Below, one piece after another: positions 42,917 through 51,011 of a stretch of 51,011 bases of DNA. Position numbers and translations under genes: made by a program. This stretch comes from Chlamydomonas sphaeroides. Taxonomy: Eukaryota; Chlorophyta; Chlorophyceae; Chlamydomonadales; Chlamydomonadaceae. The stretch covers positions 1,522 through 52,532 of the forward strand of contig BDDC01000146.1 in NCBI GenBank assembly GCA_001662425.1, read 5' to 3'. Numbering within the stretch: the stretch's first letter is position 1; each line of letters starts with the position of its first letter. The notes beneath the pieces were generated by a model. It had not been told where the DNA came from. It did not search any database and worked only from the letters and a program-made list of their open reading frames with translations.

Positions 42917-45571
42917 TTACGGTGCCCGCTCAAGCAACACCTCATCAATCGGCTCGGGCTGCCCTGCGATCGAAAACAGGTGGGCACGCGGGACCCACTG
43001 GTCGGCGCGGTTGCCCCGCCGCGGCACGCCCTGGCACGCCCTCGCACGCCCAGCCTAGGGTTCGCGCGGAGCTCACGCTTGCGCTCACCTGGCGCGCCTA
43101 GCTTGGCCTCCGGCTTCAGGTTGCGCAGCATCACGTGGGCGTGCCATATCTGCGACCAACGGGCGAGCCTCGAATCGACGCGTCTTCACAGCAAATGCTC
43201 AGCGGTCCCCTCCACCTAATGCCCCACACAGTCCCCGTGGCCAATGGCACAGCGGCACGTACCGTGCGCACGCTTTGGAACTGCGGCGGGTTGACGAACC
43301 AAACAGCTTCGTCAGCGGGCAGCCGCGTCGCAATGATATGCTCCACCGCCGAGTCCGGCAGCGGCCGCGACGAGCACCTGGGGGCGCCCAAACGACACGT
43401 GGGTTGGCACAGAAGAACGGCAGCAGATGTGCCGCATGGCCGGTGACAGTCGCATCCTTGGTGCACGGGTTCGTGCCTGGGTTGTAGGCTGAAGGCCCCG
43501 GCGCAACCACGCCACAAACCTCGAGCTGGTTCGTTAGGGTTCCTGCGGCAGTCCCGCAGCAGCCTGGAGCAGACCCAGGGGGCTACAGCCGTCCCCGCAT
43601 TGCACAGGTTCCTTGCGGCGCTGGTCGTGCCCGTGGGGGCCCACGCCGCACACACGCCGCAGGCTTATTAAGCCATGATGCCGACATCGCAAGTCGGAAG
43701 CATGCCGCAACCGGCACTCAGGCCTCCGCACCATATGTTGATGTGGGTCACGTTGTCCCGCGCGTCAAAGAAGTAGGGGAACTCGTTCTCCATCACAATC
43801 ACAAGCGCCTGCGGCGGTGGCCGGAGGCGCGGCGGGGCGGCGGCGGGGCCGTCGGCTGCGAGGCGCGGCAGCGACGTGGCGCCTCAGGTTGGCACAGTGT
43901 GCGGTGCCCCCTCGGGCTGTGGCGCGGTTGGCGCATACGGCATCAGCAAGGTGACCCTGCCCTCCGGTGCCGCCCGCCGGGCCCCGGCCCCGGCCCCCGG
44001 CCCCGGCCCCGGCACCCGCGCGCCGCTTCATGCGCCGCAGGAGCCCGCCCCCCCCCCGCCCGCCCCACTCCGCCCGGGCGCGTGCCGCTGCTCCTCGCTG
44101 CCTGCTAGGCGCCCGCACGCCTCAGCAATCGCACCGGCAAACTGCCGCACCAGCCGCATCCCCATGCCGAGCCCCCGTCGCTGGCCCCACATACAGACCC
44201 CGCCGCCGCCTGCCTGCTGTGTGGTGGGGTCGGCCTCCCCCGGCGGCACGGCCAGGCGGCCGTCGGGTCCCTCCACAGTGGGCGCCCCGAACAGCCGGGA
44301 CCGCAGGTAGTCCTGAGGCGCCAGGCAGGCAGGGGCGGGGCAGGGGCGGTTTTCTCAGGTACCTTTCTCTGAATTTCACGCTGGTCATACAGCAAAAGGG
44401 CAGGGGGCGCGGTGGCGGTGACGGGAGGTGGAGGGACGCAGGGCGGGACCGGTAGCATGCGCATGGAGCTGGGGTGCAGCAGTTGGCGCGCGGCCCGCTG
44501 CCCCTTCCACCCGCCTCCCTCCGTGCTGCCCCTCCTGCCCCCCACGCACCGCGGTCGACGAGTAGCGCTCCAGCAGCTGGCCGCGGAAGGCCCGGTACGT
44601 GGCCAGCTGGGCCTCGCTGCGGCCCAGCGTGCCCTGTGGGGCAGGCGGGTAGGTAGGAGCGAACGGCGCGGGAGTTTGGGGGAGCCGCGGAGGCCAGCAG
44701 GGAGTGGACCGGCTGCGGGCCGCGGTGGGATGCTGGCTGGTGCGGGGACTGCGCTGGGTGAGGCCAGCCAGTGGCAGCGCGGTCGCCGGCACGCGCGAGA
44801 GCCGCCGTGCCGCGCCGGATGCTGCGCCCATACCGGTACTGAGCTTCCTCTCCGGAGGGGGCAACGTGTGTCGGCTCCCGGTCCTCAGACGCCCGCGGCT
44901 CTCCGTAAGGGCCTCCCCGCTGGGCCTCCCCGGGCTCCGTGCACAGCTGCCGCGTTGCTGCCCCTGGCCCCTCCCGCCCCCCACCCCAGCCCCCGGTGGA
45001 CGCACCAGCACATCACCGCCCTGTGCCACAATGTCCCTGAGCTGCAGAGGTACAGACGGCAGAGCGAGCACGGAGGGGCCCGGGGGCCACAGCGTAAGTC
45101 GGCGACGGAGCGGCACGAGGCGCAGAGTCATCCAATACAGAGGTCAGTCGGCCGTGCTACGAGCCGGAGCCGTTGGCTCCGGGCCGTTGGCTTCCGGCCG
45201 TTGGCTTCCGGCCGTTGGCTTCCGGCCGTCGGCTCCCGGCCATTGGCTTCCGGCCATTGGCTTCCGGCCGTTGGCTCCGGTGCGGTGCCCAGCGACTGCA
45301 AGGCACCGGCACGTTGCCGCCGCCGCATGAGGCTGGCAGCCTGCTGGCCCCGGCAGAGGCGGCAGCGCACCTCCTGCCAGGTGTGGGGTATGGTGACGGG
45401 CACCGACATCCGTGAGACGGGGCCCAGCACGACGTGCCCGCCCGGGCCGGGCGCCGCCGCAGCCGCTGCGGGTGCACGGGTGTAGGCCGCCGCCGCTAGG
45501 CCCCGGGCGGCAGGCGGTGCACTTGCGAGGCCGGGGGAAGCTCGGCTGGGCGCCAAGCCTGTGGGTATCAT
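42917..45571 (-). CDS. DUF3605 protein (GlcNAc-induced protein 1-like), 260 aa
   Basis: Eight exons join in phase: 45571-45371, 45041-45006, 44633-44550, 44312-44151, 43808-43732, 43377-43263, 43149-43089, 42963-42917. After an Ala/Pro-rich leader, the domain opens with IPHTWQELRDIV, then LGRSEAQLATYRAF and ERYSSTADYLRSRLFG. The core is VIVMENEFPYFFDARDNVTH (the NDFPY block), TRLPADEAVWFVNPPQFQSV and IWHAHVMLRNLKPEAKLG (the HxHV block). These blocks in this order match fungal N-acetylglucosamine-induced protein 1 (DUF3605), whose biochemical activity is unknown. The leader may be an organelle-targeting sequence; an internal start at MSVPVTIPHTW would remove it. A 14-bp minisatellite lies in intron 1. 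Confidence 0.8.
45172..45280 (+). repeat. 14-bp minisatellite, about 7.8 copies
   Basis: The unit GTTGGCTTCCGGCC repeats with small changes (GTCGG, ATTGG, CTCC variants). It is in the first intron of the DUF3605 gene. There are no spacers, so it is not a CRISPR-like array. Confidence 0.95.
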
Positions 45572-46623
45572 GTGTTGGGGAGGCAGGCTTGGCGGATTGA
45601 TTTGTGGCGGCGTCGAGCTGCGGCAACAGGCACCGAGCTCGTGCGTGTGTCCCCGGTCAGGCCCCTGCGTGCATACGCGGAGTGGAGCAAACCCAAGCAC
45701 GCCCCGGACTCGGGCTCATGTGTTGCAAGCTCTGTGCGAGGTGATGTCTTGCCATCCACACAGTGCGCGGCTCGCCTGTTGCGCTGCGTGCTGGAAGAGG
45801 TCGCGCTGTGCACGATGCGGGCGTGCTCGAAGGAAGTTTACCCTGGCGCTTGGCTGCAGCAAGTAGATATTGTAGTGATCTGCAGAAGCACTGTGCGTGG
45901 CCCAAAGTGGCGAATGCGCCAGTCGAGCGTCGGGCAGTTGTGATTGTCGCAGCAGCAGCAAGGGCAGCCAGCATGCCGCGCTATATGGTGGCGGCTACGC
46001 AGCGGATGCGAAACTGTGATTACACAGCGGATGCCAAACTGCGAGAAGCTGTCGCGCGCCTTCAGGCCCGGCGTGCATGCCGTACCCCTCCCCGCCCCTT
46101 CCTGCCGCAGGCTGCCGCAGGGTCAGCCTCCGCCTGGCTGGAGTCTCCCCTGGTCACAGCGCGATATGCACTTGATGTCCAGGCCAGCTGCTCCTTTGTT
46201 GACACATGGACCAACTTTGGCCAGGGTAAGTGGAGGGTGGGTCCGTCAAGGGCAAAATTTCCCGCGAGTCCATATGCGCATGTCTTCTGTCGCATGTCTG
46301 CTTCAGATACCGCCGGCCTTCTGCTACTTCTTATCAGCTTCAGCCGCCGCCCGTTGTCCGGTCACCCAATGCACGTGCGCACCCAGCTCGCCTCATCCTG
46401 CGCCACGCCATGCACCGCCGCCCCTAACCCGCACCCCTGCTGCAAGCAAACCCACCTACCCTCGAGGCCTCGACCCCGCTTCCCAGCCCTACCAACACCC
46501 CACGTCGGAGGGTCAGGTGTATCCCAATTCATTCTTTGTCCACAAAAAGCCCTACCCAACACCCCCAACCCCTCTCCTCGCTCGCGCTCCACATCGCGCC
46601 TCCGCCCCCAGCACACCCCCTCC
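45572..46623. other. intergenic region between two minus-strand genes
   Basis: Holds the promoter side of the DUF3605 gene and the 3' side of the Tudor-like gene. TTACA (TGTAA on the minus strand) lies at 46020-46024, 600 bases below the Tudor-like stop. Plus-strand frames running from here across the Tudor-like exon are antisense shadows. Confidence 0.4.
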
Positions 46624-49600
46624 TCACGACCCCGCGCGACCAGCCCCGCCGCCATCCGCCAGCAGCCCCACCCCACCACACGCCGCCCCCCGCTCCGCAG
46701 CCAACTGCTCGTACGCCGCCAGCCGCTCCGGCGGCGGCGCCGCTACGTCGTACTCGCCCCGGTCCACGAACCCAAACAACGCCCCGTCGTCCACCTCGCC
46801 CAGCTCGTCCAGGCCCACGCCAATGCTGTCATCGTCCTCGTCCTCGCCGTTGCCGGCGTTGCGCCCGTCGCCCTCGCCGGCCTCGCCCGGACTGGCGGCG
46901 GCGCCGGAGACGCGCACTGCGCGGTCGGCGGGGCTGCCGGCGGCGGCGAGGGGGCCGGCGGCGGGCGCGGCGGCGGCGGCGGAGTCCCCCAGGACCATGG
47001 CCGTGGAGGGGGCCGTGGCCGCGGATGCGCGCTTGCGTGGGCTGGGCTTGGGCTCGGGCTCGGTGCCGGGTTGCGGCTCGGTCTTGGGCTTTGGGAGCTT
47101 GGGCTTGGGCTCGGGGCTGGTGCCGGGTTGCGGCTCGGGCTTGGGCTTTGGGAGCTTGGGCTTGGGCTCGGGGTCGGTGCCGGGTTGCGGCTCGGGCTTG
47201 GGCTTGCGCCGCCTGGCCGCCTGCGGGCGGGCCTCGGCCCCGCTGCCCTCCGGCAGCGCGGCTGGCCGGCGCTCGGCGGCGCTCGGCGCGGCCGCGCCGT
47301 CCCGGTCGTCCGCCTCGGCCTCGTGCTGCTGTTGGCGAGGGCAGGGCGGGGCGGGTGGGTGGGACGCCACCAGTGTCAGGAGCAACGAGCTGGGTGCAGG
47401 AGAGCACGGTCGGGGGACGCCGTCACATAAGAGGCAGGCACGGCGATGCTGCAACGCGCTGCACGACGCCGGCCCCGGGCGCACGCGCGACTCGCCTGTC
47501 CTGCCGCGCCGTCGCCAGCGTCGTGCCCCGGCTCCGACTGCTCGGGCTGGCCGGCGCCAAAGTCGTCCATCGCGTCGAAGAACGCATCCACGTCCGCGGC
47601 CGCCTCCTCCTGGAACGCCTGCGCCTCCGCGGCCGCGCCTCCCAGCTGCCACTGCTCGGCCTCCTCCCCCTCCGCCTCCTCCTCGGGCCCCCCGTCCCTC
47701 GCGGGGCTGCCGTCCTCGCCCGGCGCGTCGCCCCCTGCATCGCCCGCTGCAGCGCCGGCGGCTGCCGTGGCCGCCTCGGCCGCTTGGCGCTCCAGCGCCA
47801 GCACGAAGGGCAGGCTGAGCGGCATGGCGCGGGGGCAGGCGGGCGGCGCCGCCACCAGCGCCTCCAGCTGCGCCGCGGGCGGGGACAGAGGTTGCAAGGG
47901 TTTGCGTGAGACGGCGTGCGGCGGGGCGGGTGCGTGGGGGCTGGCAGCGCAGGGGCGCGAGGCGGTGCAGTCGGCATGGGCAGAAGAAGGGATGGCGCGG
48001 GGGTTGCGGTGCCGGCCCGTGCTAGCACCCGGCCGTGAGACTGCCACTGCCTTCCGCACACCGGCCCCCGCCTGCTGCCCACCGCCCACCGCCCACCGCC
48101 CACCTGCGGGCCCGTCATGAGGCCCTTGCCCGGCCACCGGATGCGGCTGGTGGGGCCCAGCCGCAGGTCCCGCTCCAGGCCAGGCCCGGGGCCAGCCTCA
48201 CCGCCCGCCTGCTGCGACGGCGCCTGGCCGCCGCTGCCCTGCCGCAGCAGCGAGCCGCTGGGCGAAGGCGCCGGCGAGGGCCGGCCCGCGGCCGGCGGCG
48301 CCGACTGGCGCTTGTGCTTGGCCGCCTTGGCGGCGGCGCCGTCGGCGCCCTCCGACTTGCGCATGCGCTTGCGAGGCGGCTCCCCCGCGGCCTTGGCCGC
48401 GGCGTCCGTGTCGCCCCCGGCAGCCGGCTTGCCTGCCTTGGCCGCCGCGGCTGCTTTCGGCGGCTTGGGCGGTTTGGGCGGCTTGGCCGCTGCCTTGGCC
48501 GCCGCTTTGTCCTGGGCTGCGGACGCGTCCTTGCTCTTTGCCGGCTTGGGCGGCTTGGCAGCAGCCGGCCCCGGCCCCGGTTCCACTGCTGGGCGTCCGT
48601 GGTCGCTGGCCGTCGGCGCCGCACCGCCGTCCTCCGGCGCCTGCATTCCAACACCGTCGTCGCCCGGCGCAGCCGCGGCGGCGGCCGCGGGGCCGTCGGC
48701 CTTTCTGGCCTTGGCTGCCTTGGGGCTGGCGTCGGGCCGCACCTTGGCCCGCTTGGGGCTGTGGGCGCGGAGGGCAGGGCGGGTGCGGAGGGTGGCGCGG
48801 GCAGGCGCAGACTCGTTGCTCTTTTGTGCGCACTGCGCAGGCGCGGCAGGCCGCAGGGTGCTCGGCAAGGGAGGAGAGGGCTGCGGCGAAGTGCGGAATG
48901 GGCGCGCCACGCGCCGCATGAGCGGTTGCGGTAGTGGTTGCGCGGTGGACCCTTGCTCGCCGCCTCGCACAGGCCCACACGCGTACCTTGGCTCCGCCAT
49001 GCCCCCGCCTCCGTCCGCGGCGGCGTCCTCGCCCTTGCGCTTGCTGCCCTTGCCCCCGCTGGCCTTGCCGTCGGCGCCCTGGGCCTGCTCCTTTGCGTCC
49101 TTGGCCTTGGCCTTGGCCTTGCCCTCGCCCGCGGCGCCCTGGCCGCCGTTGCGCTGCGCCAGCGGCGGCGGCTCTGACCGCGCCGCCTTGCCCTCCTTGA
49201 CCGCCGCCGGGCCCGGCTGCGGCCCCGGCTCCGGCTCCGCCTTGGCCGCGCCCCGCGCCAGCCCGCCGCGGGGGCCGGCGCCGCCGCCGTCCTCGTCCTC
49301 GCTGCTGTCAACCACACACACCGTCCGCCGGCTGCCGGGGCCGCGCTGCCGGCCCTCCGGCTCCTCGTCCTCCAGCGCATCGGCCAGCGCCGCCTCCCGC
49401 CGGTCCATGTCCACGTCCTCCTCCGCCGCCGGCGCGCCCTGCTGCTGGGAGCCCCCGGCGGCCGGTGCCGGCCCCGGCTGCGGCGGCCGCCAGGGCGGCG
49501 GCAGCGCCTGCGCGCGCGTGCCCGCCAGCGGCGGCGCGGCGCCAAAGTGCGCAAAGCTGATGGGCAGCAGCAGCTCGCCGTACTCCACCGCCTCATCGGG

Positions 49601-50899
49601 CTCGTCGTTGTACTCGTACCGCACCTGCGGCGTCGACGTACGGCATGCGTGCAGCACACACGGCGCGCGCATGTCGGCATGTCGAGCCGGCAACATTGTG
49701 CGGTGTGTACGGCATCCGTACTTCCCGCGTGGCAGGCCCCGGCTCCCCTGCGGCCGATGCGGCGGCCGGCACCCAGGGTCCCCATGCCTCCTGCGTGCCG
49801 CTGCTTTGCGCGCGTTTCCCAGCCCGCGCCATGTTGCCCTTCCCGGCCCGGCCCCATCCCGCCCGGCCCCACCTCGCCCCAGCCCCTCCCTCGGCCGATG
49901 CCTGTTTGCCCTTCCCCGCCCCCTCCGCCCCACGCGCTCCCCGCTCCTCCGCCGCACCCTCAGTTGCAGCTCCACACGATGCAGGCCATGTCACCCGTTC
50001 CCACCCCGCCCCTCCCCACCCGTCCGCTCCACTCCCCCGCGCCCCCCCATACACACATCGTGCTAACTAGATGTTACCTATTTGTGAACACGCACCCTCC
50101 CAGCCCCCTCCGCCCCCTCCGCCGCACCCGCAGCTTGCCGCTGCGCTCGTCGTAGGACTGCACCGCCGCCGCGTACCACACGCCGTGCTGCCGGTATGTG
50201 TCGCAGTAGGCGGCGGGCCACCAGGTCGAGCCCAGCGAGTGGCGCTTCCAGGGCTCGCTGTGCTTCATGTCCCACCAGAACACCATCAGCCGCGAGCCGG
50301 GCGCCAGCGAGCGCAGCCCGTGCTGCGCCGCCTGAGCGCGGCACCACTCCAGCAGCGGCACCTGAGGCGGGGCATGCGGAGGGCGGGGCGGGCGGGGCGG
50401 GCGGGGGCGGCAGGGGTGACGGCCGACACGCATGGGGAGCTGGCGCCGCCCGCTGTCGTAAAGCCCTGTGCGAAGACGGAGGCCGGCAGGCGGCATGCGG
50501 CGGGCAGTCGGGTGGTGAAAGGGCTGCGTGTGTACATAATATTCAACATATACCCGTGTGTACACGTGTGTGCGGGTGTGGACCGCGACCGGGCCCGAGC
50601 CCGAGCCCGCGCGCCCGCGCCGTCTCGCCGGCACCCCTGCCCCTGCGCCCCCGCCCCTGCGCCCTTCCCCTCCTGCTGCCGCATCCCGCGCCTTCCCCCT
50701 CTCCCGACCTTGGGCTCCAGCCGCTGCCCCCCGTAGCTGACCACGCGCGGCGTGGTGAGCGCCAGGCGCCAGTCCTTGTCGGGGGTGCCGGTGGTGCCGC
50801 CCGACAGGCGCAGGCAGGTCTCCAGCACCCAGTCGCCCAGGGTCGTCATGGTGCCGCCCTCCAGCCGCACGTTGATAGTGTCCACGGAAGAGTCGTGGC
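46624..50899 (-). CDS. Tudor-like chromatin-type protein, 5' end beyond the window
   Basis: Six exons join in phase: 50899-50709, 50361-50128, 49624-48987, 48758-48104, 47867-47496, 47328-46624. The first visible exon starts at an acceptor (CGCACAG) in phase 1, so the N-terminus lies off the right edge. INVRLEGGTMTTLGDWVLET and WRLALTTPRVVSYGGQRLEP open the visible part; I do not recognise this region. A Tudor-like fold follows: GSRLMVFWWDMK, GVWYAAAVQSYDERSGKLRV and RYEYNDEPDEAVEYGELLLP. The rest (~740 residues) is disordered: acidic patches (DSSEDEDGGG), Lys/Ala/Pro histone-H1-like tracts with SPKRAKVRPDASPKAAKARK, and three PKPEPQPGT repeats. Tudor domains commonly bind methylated Lys or Arg, so a nuclear role is inferred. 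The intron between the last two exons appears to be GC-AG (CAG|GCGAGT). Confidence 0.72.
47047..47207 (+). repeat. 57-bp in-frame tandem repeat, about 2.8 copies
   Basis: Encodes three copies of KPK(P/T)EPQPGTxPEPKPKLP in the last exon of the minus-strand Tudor-like gene. The period of 57 bases keeps the frame, so copy number could vary without breaking the protein. Confidence 0.9.
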
Positions 50900-51011
50900 C
50901 TGTGCGGGCGGGGCGGCGCCAGCGAGGGCGGGCCCAGGAGGTGGAGCAGCGGGCAGGGCATTGGGGAGGCAGGAGTGTGGCGGGCGGGGGGGGGGTTTGA
51001 GGGGCTGTGGG
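50900..51011 (-). other. intron of the Tudor-like gene at the right edge
   Basis: GC-rich sequence preceding the acceptor of the first visible exon on the minus strand; the upstream exon is outside the window. Confidence 0.5.

Noticed and set aside
45172..45280. CRISPR-like regular repeat
   Set aside because: Units are contiguous with no spacers and the genome is eukaryotic; it is a minisatellite.
45944..47818. 624-codon plus-strand open frame
   Set aside because: Crosses antisense over the last two Tudor-like exons and an intron; Pro/Arg/Ser noise typical of GC-rich shadows.
48117..50066. 649-codon plus-strand open frame
   Set aside because: Antisense to the spliced Tudor-like exons; composition is the mirror of Ala/Pro/Lys-rich coding sequence, with no domain.
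1..51011. tRNA, rRNA or snoRNA genes
   Set aside because: I looked for tRNA-like B boxes and rRNA-like conserved blocks by eye and found none I could support; a covariance search would be decisive.

Overview
The window looks like nuclear DNA of a GC-rich unicellular green alga, probably a core chlorophyte. Genes carry many short exons joined by GTRNGN...YAG introns, with long Ala/Gly/Pro/Arg-rich low-complexity tracts, bidirectional gene arrangement and non-LTR retroelement debris. There are no bacterial operons or ribosome binding sites. The F-box/ankyrin tandem family, chloroplast-type N-termini and a TGTAA-style 3' end vocabulary fit Chlorophyta; the genus is an inference. Exon models below were built by hand and kept only where splice sites and reading phase agree.

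Left part (1-10 kb): the edge of one gene, a complete non-autonomous hAT-type element (perfect 15-bp inverted ends, perfect 8-bp target duplication), a decayed LINE (peptidase-like ORF, APE-type endonuclease, reverse transcriptase), and a minus-strand tandem cluster of F-box/ankyrin genes with one intact copy and two wrecks.

Middle (11-36 kb): a 13-exon pentameric ligand-gated ion channel without the Cys-loop cysteines (minus); an 8-exon secreted/membrane LRR protein (minus); divergent from it an ARF/ARL-type GTPase fused to a second conserved domain and lacking the catalytic Gln (plus); a small unknown gene; a VHL beta-domain protein with the hydroxyproline pocket residues kept and an F-box-like segment (plus); a PIN/PILS-type membrane transporter interrupted by a 349-base assembly gap (minus); and, divergent from it over 342 bases, a CRAL-TRIO (Sec14-like) lipid-transfer protein (plus).

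Right part (36-51 kb): an unresolved stretch holding a 51-bp near-copy of coding sequence from the next gene; a coiled-coil protein (plus); a small unknown protein (minus); a DUF3605 (GlcNAc-induced protein 1-like) gene (minus); and the 3' part of a large Tudor-like chromatin-type protein running off the right edge (minus).

The genes do not form one pathway. The recurrent themes are regulated proteolysis (VHL/F-box and F-box/ankyrin genes), membrane signalling and transport (channel, LRR protein, PIN-like carrier) and lipid or vesicle traffic (ARL GTPase, CRAL-TRIO).
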